64,000 bases of DNA from Alkalihalobacillus sp. LMS39 (lineage in GTDB: Bacteria; Bacillota; Bacilli; Bacillales; Bacillaceae_F), in the NCBI RefSeq assembly GCF_022812285.1, contig NZ_CP093300.1, positions 1,054,001 through 1,118,000 of the forward strand. The letters run 5' to 3'. The position numbers were made by a program, and so were the translations under genes. Position 1 is the first letter of the stretch, and each line of letters begins with the position of its first letter. The notes under the pieces were generated by a model, which had not been told where the DNA came from, did not search any database, and worked only from the letters and a program-made list of their open reading frames with translations. Below, one piece after another: positions 17,349-26,600 of the stretch.

Positions 17349-17735
17349 TTAATCAGCATGTGCGATAGCAGAAATTTCAATAAACTGCTCTGGGAACGCC
17401 AAATAGGTCACTCCGATGAGACTCCCGGCCGGACGGTGTTTTTCTAGGTATTCCTTAAATATGTCGATAACTATTTCAGTATGCGCTTGCGGATTTGTTA
17501 GATAAATTTCAACATAGGCAAGATTTGACTTCGTAATACGAAACTCCTCTAATAATTGATCTATGTTTTTAAGAGTTTGTCGTGTTTGCGTTTCGATATC
17601 CCCCTCACCAATGAAAACACCTTTTTCATCGTGGGAAAATTGCCCCGAAATATAAATCGTACCGTTGACACTATAACCTTGAGAAATACCATGATCCCAA
17701 AGGTCATGATTGAAGGTTTTAACATGATTCATCAT
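17349..17735 (-). CDS. RidA (YjgF/UK114) family protein
   Basis: About 128 residues. Typical motifs: ISQGYSVNGTIYISGQ near the N-terminus, TRQTLKNIDQLLEE in the middle, and RPAGSLIGVTYLAFPEQFIE at the C-terminal active-site strand, where family members bind imines with a conserved Arg (RPAGS here). Members hydrolyse reactive enamine/imine intermediates, but many remain unassigned. Start at 17735 has AAAGGAG at good distance. Divergent from the HxlR regulator next to it, which probably controls it. Confidence 0.82.
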   Translation of the reverse strand: MMNHVKTFNHDLWDHGISQGYSVNGTIYISGQFSHDEKGVFIGEGDIETQTRQTLKNIDQLLEEFRITKSNLAYVEIYLTNPQAHTEIVIDIFKEYLEKHRPAGSLIGVTYLAFPEQFIEISAIAHAD

Positions 17736-17839
17736 TATCATTCTCCTTTATTTCAATGTAAAGCAAGTATAAAATGAAAATAAGTAGAAAAATAGTACGC
17801 ACTTTTTTGATAGGTACTTCCAGAAAGGATAGTGTCAAT

Positions 17840-18178
17840 ATGAGCATGAGTGACTTTAAAGAAAAGGGTAATATCCATGAAACCCCTTTTGGTTATACAT
17901 TGTCAGTCATTGGTGGTAAATGGAAAATGTTAATACTTTACCTACTTGCTGAAAATAAAGTAGTTCGTTTTAATGATATGAAAAGAAGAATTGGATCCAT
18001 TACCTATAAAACGTTAAGTTCACAACTTAAAGAATTAGAAGCAGCAGGAATGATCACACGAAAAGAGTATCCGCAAATCCCACCTAAAGTGGAGTATAGT
18101 CTCACGCAAAAAGCAGAAACTCTAATCCCGATTTTGGAACAATTATGTGAGTGGGGAGAGAAAAATCAACAACATTAA
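17840..18178 (+). CDS. HxlR-family transcriptional regulator
   Basis: 112 residues: winged helix-turn-helix with GYTLSVIGGKWKMLILYLL at the start, RFNDMKRRIGSITYKTLSSQ as recognition part and a wing at YPQIPPKVEYSLT, ending WGEKNQQ. These are diagnostic for HxlR/DUF24 MarR-like repressors, many of which sense electrophiles through an N-terminal cysteine. No cysteine is present near the N-terminus here; the only one is in EQLCEWGE. ATG 17840 is preceded by AAAGGA. Divergent from the RidA gene. Confidence 0.85.
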   Translation: MSMSDFKEKGNIHETPFGYTLSVIGGKWKMLILYLLAENKVVRFNDMKRRIGSITYKTLSSQLKELEAAGMITRKEYPQIPPKVEYSLTQKAETLIPILEQLCEWGEKNQQH

Positions 18179-18247
18179 TTGTAAATATAGAAACAAATAA
18201 GTGATTTACACGCATTATTCAATGAGAGAGGAGGTTTAAGTAATCAA

Positions 18248-18487
18248 ATGGGTATATTTATCATGATTTTATTAGTATTTTCACTGGTTATTAGTTTTTT
18301 CTTATTTCTTATTTATAATGATAAGAAATCTGAAACAGAAATGATTGCTTTTTCAATCCTTTTAGTGTTGACTGGCTTTGTGTTTTATTACATTGACTCG
18401 CATGGGATGTTTGGATTTTATATTGGTTTAGGATTAGTGTTAGTAGGATTCTTTTTGGGGAGTATTCGTTTTCTGTTTAAAACCTAA
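18248..18487 (+). CDS. Small two/three-helix membrane protein
   Basis: 79 residues, three hydrophobic segments (MGIFIMILLVFSLVISFF, then ILLVLTGFVFYY and YIGLGLVLVGFFLGSI) with a short charged loop NDKKSETE. GGAGG is 13 bases from the ATG, rather far. No family recognised. Confidence 0.5.
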   Translation: MGIFIMILLVFSLVISFFLFLIYNDKKSETEMIAFSILLVLTGFVFYYIDSHGMFGFYIGLGLVLVGFFLGSIRFLFKT

Positions 18488-18573
18488 CTTAGCGGAATAA
18501 TGGTGGGGAATTTACAGGTGAATGCATTAAATTTTAAAACTAAGTCAGTGTATTAGCAAAACTATCAAATATG

Positions 18574-18610
18574 AAAAAGGGAAGAAGAACAAGTTCTTCG
18601 TCCCTTTTCC
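18574..18610. terminator. Bidirectional terminator
   Basis: Stem AAAAGGGAAGAAGAAC / GTTCTTCGTCCCTTTT with minor bulge, between a plus-strand gene and the convergent RND gene. Confidence 0.8.
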
Positions 18611-18702
18611 TGTAATTTAATCTGTGTTTTACTGTTTCCCCTTCACAACTAACCATGTTAAGAGAAAAATATGGTCAGCAATTATTGATCTCCACTCAAA
18701 AA

Positions 18703-21700
18703 CTAAAACTGTTCCGTCTCATTCCTATCGTGAGTAGAAGTCGCAACCGCCTTATCTCTCACTACTAAGCTATAAAACATTGGAATGAGAAGCAATGTTA
18801 AAAACATCGAAACAAGTAGCCCTCCGATAATTCCGATAGCCATTGGAGAAAACAGATCACTGCCGAGTAAAGCTAATGGGATTAATCCGATAACGGTTGT
18901 TGTTGTACTTAGCATAATCGGACGTAATCGCTTTTGGGCTGCTTGTTTGCATGCGGTTGGAACGGTTGCTCCTTGAAGGCGTTCTTTGTTAATCGCATCA
19001 ATTAGGACGATCGCATTGTTAACGACTATTCCAAATAAGCTGACGATTCCTAAAAGCCCAGTGAATGATAATGGCTCTTTTGCAATAAATAACCCTGTAA
19101 TCGCACCAATACTCGCCATTGGAATAACAAGTAAAATAATAAACGGCTGTAAGAAAGAGTTGAATTGGATGACTAATACAAGGAATATCGCAAGAATCGC
19201 AAACACTCCCATAGCGAGCACATCACTAAAATTATCGTTCATGCTTTCTTGTTCTCCTGCATACGTCACGACGACTTCACCTAAATCAAGGTCTTTAATT
19301 GCGTCTTGTAGTTCAGTTTGAATGTTTACCGAGCTATAACCTGAGCGGACATCACTAGAAACTGTCACATAAAGCTCTTGATTATACTTGTTGATTTCAG
19401 GCATTGTTTCAATCATTTTAACAGTCGCCACTTCATGTAATTCCACTTTCTCACCAGTAAATGTTCGAAGCTGTAGCTGTTCTAGGTCTTTTACCGTAGT
19501 CACATTTGCATCCATCGTCACGTTGTAATCACTACGATTTAATTGGTCTGATTCGGTAAACGTCGTAATGACGCGTCCACCTAGAGCGAGACCAATTTCA
19601 TTTTGAATATCAATATTTGTGATTCCTTTTTCTCCGGCTTTGTTAAAGTCGACATCAATATCGAATTGTTCAATCGGATCGACTTGAGTTGAATCAACAT
19701 TAATCGTTCCTTCGATTGTTAGAAGTTCATCCTCGATCACTTGACTTACCCTAGCAATTTCAGAAAGATCATCACCTGAAACTCGAATCGTAATCGGAGC
19801 ACCAACTGGGTCCCCTTGCTCTAGTTCCTTAATCGTTGCTGTTCCTTTTGTAAGCCGCTCATCAAATAAGTCTTGCACATAATCAGTAAATTCTGCGTTA
19901 CCTTTAAATCGATCACTATTATCTAAATTAAGCGTGACTAAAACTTGAGCATAATCCAATGATTTGACACTTGGCCACATTGTATCCCAAAACTTTGGTA
20001 ATCCGTCACCAATCGATAATGTGTAGGAAAGAACTTCTGGTTGTTCTAACAAAAGTTGTGTGACTTCTTCAGAGAACTCCTCAGTTTTCTCAATATCACC
20101 ATATTCATTAGACTGGAGGTCAATATAGACGAAATTTTTGTCAGCTTTCGGGAAAAACTGTAATCCTAAATTTGTGGATAGAAACACAGTCCCACCTAAT
20201 AAGACTAGTAACACAAGCACTGTTGATTTTTTGTAATGCATTGTTATGTTCAATAAAAAATCTAACGCTTTTCTTCCTAAAGATTGCTTTTCTTGCTTTT
20301 TCGCTTCGGTTAAAAAAATATACGACAATGTTGGTGTTAAAGTAACAGCAACAATATAAGAGAGTAATAATGAAACGATAATAATAATCGGAATGCTGTA
20401 GATATATTCGCCGACGATACTATTAATCATCGCTAATGGAATAAAAGCAACAACGGTTGTTAATGTTGAAGTGAAGACAGGAACGGCCACTTCCCTTGTT
20501 CCATCGACACACGCTTTTAAGCGTTCAACTTTGTTTTCTAATTGAGCTTGAATCGCATTCGTAACGACAATCGCATTGTCAACGAACATACCAAGCGCCA
20601 TAATGAGCGCCACAATCGATACTTGATGAAACGGAATTCCAAGTAGATTCATCGCTAATATTGTTAGTAACACAACAACCGGAATCGTTGTAGAAATGAT
20701 GATGGAGTTTCGAATCCCTAGACTTAGCGTAGCAAGTAAGATGACGAGTCCCATTCCGATTAATAAGTTACGGATAAAATTATTAATAGAGCTTTCCACA
20801 TCTTGGTGCTGTAACAACACATTATGGCTTTCTACGGTAGAAGGAAGCTCAGAAATAAACTCATTCATTTCGTCTTCAATTTGTTTTCCAAGACTTACAA
20901 TATTGCCACTCTCACTAAAGTACAATGCAAAAAGAACTGCATCTTTATTATCATGTTTAATCATATGGTCGATTTGTTGTTCGGTGAATGTGACTTCAGC
21001 AATGTCAGAAAGGAGGGTCGCGTCTTCATCAACGATCGAATACTCGATAACGGTATTTTTAATATCGTCTATTGATTTATACGCACTTCCAGCAGTAACA
21101 CTCAAGATGGAATCATCATTAGAAGTAAGGGTGCCAAGTGGAAGTTCGATGTTTTGCGCTTGGATGAGGCTGGCTAAGTCAGCTAATGTCAGCTGGTAGT
21201 CGTTTAATTTTTCAAGGTCAGGTTTAACTTGGACTTCGGTAGGACGATCGCCATGAATGTCGATTTTCGCTACACCTGGAAAATTAGCAAGATGGGATTT
21301 TAAATCCTCGGCATAACTGACGAGGTCTTCATGGGACTCTTGTTCACTAGAAAAGCTAACAATAATCCCAGCAGTTCTTGATGTTTCTGTATTAATTTGG
21401 TAGATTTCTGCTCCTTCAGGGAAGGTCCTTTCCACTTCATTCATATCATTTCGTAAGCCATTCCATGCTTTATCGACATCAACACCATAGTTCAACTCCA
21501 GTGTGACAGTTGCAATTCCAGCGCTTGAAACAGACCTTGAATATTGATAATCTTCCATTTCGATAATCTTGTCTTCAATTTTATTCGTTACTTGTTTTTC
21601 CATATCCTCTGGTGAAGCACCAGGGTATATTGCAGTAATCATAGCAATCGGTGCTTCAATTTTCGGTGCTTCTTGCTTAGGAGAAGTATAGTAACTGTAT

Positions 21701-21783
21701 ACGCCAAACAATGTTAAGACGAGAATCGTTAGCAATGTAATTTTTTTATAAGCAATCGCCTGGGATATCATGCTTTTAAGCAA
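18703..21783 (-). CDS. RND-family efflux transporter (AcrB/SwrC-like)
   Basis: 1026 residues, the standard RND size: one N-terminal helix, a large outside porter domain, helices 2-6 (~residues 340-490, with ALIMALGMFVDNAIVVTNA carrying the proton-relay Asp), a long second porter domain, and helices 8-12 near the C-terminus (GLLGIVSLFGIVVNNAIVLI). Start TTG 21783 follows GAGGAG at 9 bases. In B. subtilis the related SwrC supports self-resistance to and export of surfactin, so a role in exporting the product of the adjacent synthase locus is plausible but inferred. No membrane-fusion partner is encoded next to it, as usual in Gram-positives. Same direction as the TetR gene, probably one operon. 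Confidence 0.9.
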   Translation of the reverse strand: MLKSMISQAIAYKKITLLTILVLTLFGVYSYYTSPKQEAPKIEAPIAMITAIYPGASPEDMEKQVTNKIEDKIIEMEDYQYSRSVSSAGIATVTLELNYGVDVDKAWNGLRNDMNEVERTFPEGAEIYQINTETSRTAGIIVSFSSEQESHEDLVSYAEDLKSHLANFPGVAKIDIHGDRPTEVQVKPDLEKLNDYQLTLADLASLIQAQNIELPLGTLTSNDDSILSVTAGSAYKSIDDIKNTVIEYSIVDEDATLLSDIAEVTFTEQQIDHMIKHDNKDAVLFALYFSESGNIVSLGKQIEDEMNEFISELPSTVESHNVLLQHQDVESSINNFIRNLLIGMGLVILLATLSLGIRNSIIISTTIPVVVLLTILAMNLLGIPFHQVSIVALIMALGMFVDNAIVVTNAIQAQLENKVERLKACVDGTREVAVPVFTSTLTTVVAFIPLAMINSIVGEYIYSIPIIIIVSLLLSYIVAVTLTPTLSYIFLTEAKKQEKQSLGRKALDFLLNITMHYKKSTVLVLLVLLGGTVFLSTNLGLQFFPKADKNFVYIDLQSNEYGDIEKTEEFSEEVTQLLLEQPEVLSYTLSIGDGLPKFWDTMWPSVKSLDYAQVLVTLNLDNSDRFKGNAEFTDYVQDLFDERLTKGTATIKELEQGDPVGAPITIRVSGDDLSEIARVSQVIEDELLTIEGTINVDSTQVDPIEQFDIDVDFNKAGEKGITNIDIQNEIGLALGGRVITTFTESDQLNRSDYNVTMDANVTTVKDLEQLQLRTFTGEKVELHEVATVKMIETMPEINKYNQELYVTVSSDVRSGYSSVNIQTELQDAIKDLDLGEVVVTYAGEQESMNDNFSDVLAMGVFAILAIFLVLVIQFNSFLQPFIILLVIPMASIGAITGLFIAKEPLSFTGLLGIVSLFGIVVNNAIVLIDAINKERLQGATVPTACKQAAQKRLRPIMLSTTTTVIGLIPLALLGSDLFSPMAIGIIGGLLVSMFLTLLLIPMFYSLVVRDKAVATSTHDRNETEQF

Positions 21784-21832
21784 TGAGATTCACTCCTCTT
21801 AATAGTTAGATAGAGATGATATAGAAAATGTC

Positions 21833-22462
21833 CTACTCAGTTTCTGTGTATTTCCCATCAAAAATAAAGTACATCTGTGATTTAATTCGTTCATAAAGCT
21901 CTTCTGTCGTACATTCAGACCGATAAATGTAAAAAATAAATTGAGTTAAAACAATACTGTAAACAGCATAAGCCGCTTCTTTTTCAGCAAAAGAATGGTG
22001 GAGGAGCTGTTCTTTTTTTAATTGTTGAAACATCGCTTCTGTTTTATCGATAAATCGATCATCCATTTGAAACATCCCATCTAACAATGTTTTCTCTGAT
22101 TTAGGATTACTCGTTGCTGCCCCGAGTAGCTCTTGCCACACTTCTTTTTGGACGAGTTTAATGACTTGTAAATAACGTGAGACAAGAGTGAGCACACATT
22201 CCATAACAGAGTTTGGTTTCAATTGTCCGACTAATGACATAGGGATGTCTGTTTCATCTAAAACGAGTTCATCTGACATAATCGTGATGAAAATATCGGC
22301 TTTAGACTGAAAATAATTGTACACCGTGCCAACTCCGACATTGGCTTTTTCGGCTATTTCGTCAATGGTCGTTTGTGCATAGCCTTTTGTTAGAAAGACG
22401 TCTTTAGATGCAGATAAAATTGAATGGCGAGTTTCCTTCTTTTTTCGTTCTCTTAATGTCAA
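21833..22462 (-). CDS. TetR/AcrR-family transcriptional regulator
   Basis: About 209 residues. N-terminal TetR helix-turn-helix (ILSASKDVFLTKGYAQTTID, then EIAEKANVGVGTVYNYFQSK, residues ~14-60); the rest is an all-helical ligand-binding domain. TTG 22462 is preferred because AGAGGTG lies 6 bases before it; the in-frame GTG at 22471 overlaps that site. It precedes the RND gene by 49 bp, so it is very likely the local repressor of the pump, responding to a drug-like or endogenous compound. Confidence 0.88.
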   Translation of the reverse strand: MTLRERKKKETRHSILSASKDVFLTKGYAQTTIDEIAEKANVGVGTVYNYFQSKADIFITIMSDELVLDETDIPMSLVGQLKPNSVMECVLTLVSRYLQVIKLVQKEVWQELLGAATSNPKSEKTLLDGMFQMDDRFIDKTEAMFQQLKKEQLLHHSFAEKEAAYAVYSIVLTQFIFYIYRSECTTEELYERIKSQMYFIFDGKYTETE

Positions 22463-22556
22463 TGCTTTCACCTCTTTCTGTACTAGCTTTCCTTTATTTA
22501 TTGTGGGAGATGTTTTTTATAAGGGATTCAACCTCCTTAATTCTTTACCTAGATAA

Positions 22557-22596
22557 AGTAAGTGAACGAGTTCATTTACGAGCATGCTCACTTACT
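22557..22596. promoter_or_regulatory. Palindromic operator candidate for the TetR regulator
   Basis: Perfect 9-bp arms AGTAAGTGA and TCACTTACT separated by 22 bp; inside, GAACGAGTTC forms a further near-palindrome. It lies ~95 bp upstream of the TetR start codon, in the position expected for autoregulation of tetR-RND. Confidence 0.65.
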
Positions 22597-22930
22597 ATAA
22601 ATGAGTAACGAAAAAAAGTATAGGTACTTTTTTCCTTTTACAAAAAAATGTTTGTTTATACATTTTCGGTTTACATTCCTAACTAGTAAATTATTCATAA
22701 TTCAAAAGTTTTAAATACAAAATGTAAATGTTTTTTCAGATGTAAAGGAAATGTTATTTTATTTTATATTTCGTTAAATAAGCTTTTCAACGGTGCTTTA
22801 ATGTTATAAATTTTGTTTAGCAAAAAAAATGAAAAAACAAATCAAAAGTATAAATTAATGATTTGTTTTTTTTTGTGCCATCATCTTTATTCATTTTTTG
22901 TATGAACTATTAAGGTAAAAGTATGAAGAG
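22597..22930 (+). promoter_or_regulatory. AT-rich intergenic region before the biosynthetic genes, with a hairpin
   Basis: No gene is seen in this ~330-bp AT-rich stretch. It holds a 13-bp perfect stem AAAAAACAAATCA / TGATTTGTTTTTT at 22832-22871 followed by more T residues; this resembles a terminator or attenuator placed 80 bp before the thioesterase gene. Promoter(s) of the synthase operon should be here, but I cannot single out one convincing -35/-10 pair. Confidence 0.5.
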
Positions 22931-22954
22931 TTAGTGGAGAAGGAGAATCGACAA

Positions 22955-23674
22955 ATGGAAAAGACAAAACTATTTTGTTTTCCTTTTGCTGGGGGAAGTA
23001 GTTTAGCTTATAACCCGTGGCGGAAGGAAGTAACAACCTCAATTGACCTTATTCCAGTAGAGTTGGCCGGTCGAGGTGTTCGCAATCAGGAACAACTTTA
23101 TTCAAATTTACAAATGGCTGTTGATGATTTGTTTGAGCAAATTGTACCCCAACTTGTCCATGCGCGATATGCGTTTTTTGGTCATAGTATGGGAAGTTGG
23201 ATTGTGTACGAACTTGTAAAAAAAATTCAAAACGAAAACTTCAACTTGCCAGAACATGTGTTTTTTTCAGGTAAGGAAGCTCCACATGTAAATAAGGACA
23301 GAGTGTATAGCGAGAGTTTGAACGACGAACAACTAATCGAGCATATATGTCAATTTGGCGGGATTCCCGATGAGTTGTTACGGTCAGAAGAATTTATGTC
23401 AAGCTATTTACGAATATTACGGGCTGATTTACAACTGATTGAACACTATCAACCAAATGGAATTGAAAAGGTCATGTGCCCGATATCCGTGTTAAACGGA
23501 ATTGATGATGACCTTGATTTAGCTGATTTATTGGCCTGGGAAAAACTCACAACAGAAACTTGTAGAATCTATCATTTTAATGGAGGACACTTTTTTATAC
23601 GCGAACAAATGAAACAAGTCATTGACACGATAAATGATACGTTAAAAAGACGCACACCACATGTACTGATGTAA
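22955..23674 (+). CDS. Type II thioesterase (SrfAD/GrsT-like)
   Basis: 239 residues of the alpha/beta hydrolase family. It hydrolyses wrong or stalled acyl groups from carrier proteins of PKS/NRPS lines. Visible motifs: LFCFPFAGGSSLAY at the N-terminus, nucleophile elbow FFGHSMGSWIVYEL (Ser ~88), catalytic Asp in NGIDDDLD (~190) and His in FNGGHFFI (~217). ATG 22955 has AAGGAG upstream. It ends 20 bp before the giant synthase gene, surely in the same operon. Confidence 0.92.
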   Translation: MEKTKLFCFPFAGGSSLAYNPWRKEVTTSIDLIPVELAGRGVRNQEQLYSNLQMAVDDLFEQIVPQLVHARYAFFGHSMGSWIVYELVKKIQNENFNLPEHVFFSGKEAPHVNKDRVYSESLNDEQLIEHICQFGGIPDELLRSEEFMSSYLRILRADLQLIEHYQPNGIEKVMCPISVLNGIDDDLDLADLLAWEKLTTETCRIYHFNGGHFFIREQMKQVIDTINDTLKRRTPHVLM

Positions 23675-23694
23675 TCAGATAAAGGAGGAGCGGA

Positions 23695-26600
23695 ATGTAT
23701 ACGAATTTAGTAGAAGTCGTGAGCAATAGAAAGAACGATACGGATAAAGGGATTACATATATTCATCATTCTTCAGAGGAATTATTTGTTTCATATGCCC
23801 AATTATACGATGATGCAATTATTATTCTAACGCATCTACAGAAGCAAGGACTTAAAAAAGGAGATGAACTCATCTTCCAAATTGATGAAAAAGACCCGCA
23901 ATTATTTATCACTTTATTTTGGGCTTGTATTTTAGGTCAGATTATCGCTGTTCCAGTCACACCAGGAAATACAAAGACGAATCAAGAAAAGCTTGAAAAA
24001 ATTTGGGATACGCTACAACACCCATATATTGCTATAAGTGAAGAGCGATTTGAAAAATTACAGTTACAACAAAAGATTGCTTTAGATTATGTTGTATTCA
24101 CAGAAGTGCTTTATGAAGGTAATTTACAAAATACGAATGCTGACATAACGATCACAGATACCCCAACGAATCCAGATGACATCGCTTTTATTCAATTTTC
24201 TTCAGGTTCAACAGGTGACCCAAAAGGGGTCATCCTTACACATGAAAATCTCCTTACTAATATTTATGACATTATCGAAGGTGCCAATATTACTGAAACA
24301 GACTCGATACTAAGCTGGATGCCATTAACCCATGATATGGGATTAATCGGAAACCATTTAACACCAATGACATTGGGCCTCGAAAATTATATTATGCCTA
24401 CAACTTTATTTATTCGTCAGCCACTTTTATGGCTTTCAAGTGTAAGCAAGCATAAAGTCACTATGATTTCCTCTCCAAACTTTGGTTACAGCTATTATTT
24501 AAAACGTTTTTATAAGAAACGCCCTCAACATTTAGATTTATCAAGTGTTCGTTTAATTGTAAATGGAGCAGAACCCATTTCAAAAGAGATATGTGATGAG
24601 TTCTTAACCGAATTACAACCGTTTGGCTTAAGGAAGCAAACGATGTTTACCGTATATGGTCTAGCTGAAGCAAGCTTAGCTGTTACGTTTCCTTCTGTTA
24701 GTGAACCGTTATCTGCCGTTCACGTAAACCGAAACAACCTTATCGTAAATGAACAAGTCCAATACATAGACCATACCGATGATAATAGCGTTACTTTTGT
24801 TCAATTGGGCAAACCATTACACCATGTCAGTGTCCGAATTGTGGATGATGAAAAACAAGAAGTGCCTGAAAATACGGTTGGTCATATTGAAATTAAAGGG
24901 AAAAATGTCACAAAAGGATATTATCAAAATGAAGAAGCAACAAAAGCGTGTATTTCTGATGATGGCTGGCTTCATACAGGGGATTTAGGATTTATTCGTG
25001 AAGGCAAGTTAGTCGTAACAGGAAGAGCAAAAGATATCATTTTTGTAAACGGACAAAACTACTATGCGCATGATTTAGAAAGACTAGCAGAACAAGTTAA
25101 ACCGATAGAAATTGGTAAAGTTTGTGCGGTCGGTGTTTTTAGTGAAACACTCGGACGTGATGAAGTCATTTTTTGTGTAGTTGAGAAAAAAAATGACATG
25201 AATTCATTTATCTCATTATCCAATAAGCTAAAAGAGCATATCGTTTCGAAAACAGGAGTAATGATTGATTATGTCATTCCTGTTAAACAAATTCCAAAAA
25301 CATCGAGTGGAAAGCTTCAACGCTTTAAGTTAGCAAAAGCATATAGTTCAGGAGAATATCAAGAAATCATATCCGTCATAAAAGAAAAGCAAGAACAATT
25401 ATATAAAAAGCAGTCAGTCACAGTAATGTCAGAAGAAACGATTACAACGATTTTGCAACAAAAGCTAGCTGGAATTCTAGGTTTTGTCGTGACAGATGCC
25501 AATCGAAGTTTATTAGAAATGGGAGTAGATTCCATTAAAGTACCTGAGCTTCAACGTGAACTAGAAGAAGCATTTGCCATTGATTTGCCTGTCACCCTTG
25601 TGTTTGATTACCCAACATTATCGAAAATGACAAATTATATTTATCAGCGATTACATCAAGAAGAAAATATGGGTATTCAACGGTCAGAGACTTTAGAACG
25701 TGACCCTATCATGCCAACAGGAAAAGTGGCGATCGTCGGAATCGGTTGTCGCTTTCCAGGCGGAATGAACACGCCAGCGCTCTTTTTTGAAAAACTGTTA
25801 CAAGGCTATGATGCTATTGAAGAAATACCACAAGAGCGGTGGAATATTAATGATTATTATGATGAGTCGGGACAAGCACAAGGAACGATAAATACGAAAT
25901 ATGGTGGTTTTTTAGACCAAGTAGACTTATTTGACCCGCAATTTTTTGGAGTTACACCAATAGAGGCAAAACAAATTGACCCCCAACATCGATTGCTTTT
26001 AGAGGTGACATTTGAAGCGTTACAAGATGCAGGGATGCCAATAGAAAAGCTTGAAGGCAGTCAAACTGGAGTCTTTGTTGGCATTTCAAACAGTGATTAT
26101 CTTGACCAAGTCAACTCAATCGAGCAAGAGGTTGAACATATTGAAGGCTATACTGTTACTGGCAATATGCATAGTGCAGCTGCCGGACGAATTTCTCATA
26201 CATTTGGACTTGAAGGACCTGCAGTGGCGGTCGATACAGCTTGTTCCTCTTCTTTAGTTTCAGTTCACCAGGCGATTAATTCATTAAAGCTGAATGAATG
26301 TGACAGTGCTGTTGCTGGAGGAGTAAATTTAATCTTCTCACCAAAAGGACATGTTGGTTTAACGAGGTTACAAGCTCTTGCTCCAGATGGACGTTGCAAA
26401 ACATTTGATGATGCTGCAAATGGATATGTCCGCAGTGAAGGGTGTGGCATCGTAGTGTTAAAGCGCTATGAAGATGCTGTCCGAGATGGTGACAGGATTT
26501 ATGCCACCATTGTTGGAAGTGCCATTAATCATGACGGGAAAAGCAGTGGGTTAACTGTACCAAATGGCGTAGCTCAACAACGCTTGCTACAGGATGCATT

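Noticed and set aside
18785-21199. Plus-strand frames of 60-167 codons opposite the RND gene
   Set aside because: They are antisense to a well-conserved 1026-residue gene and have no recognisable protein features.
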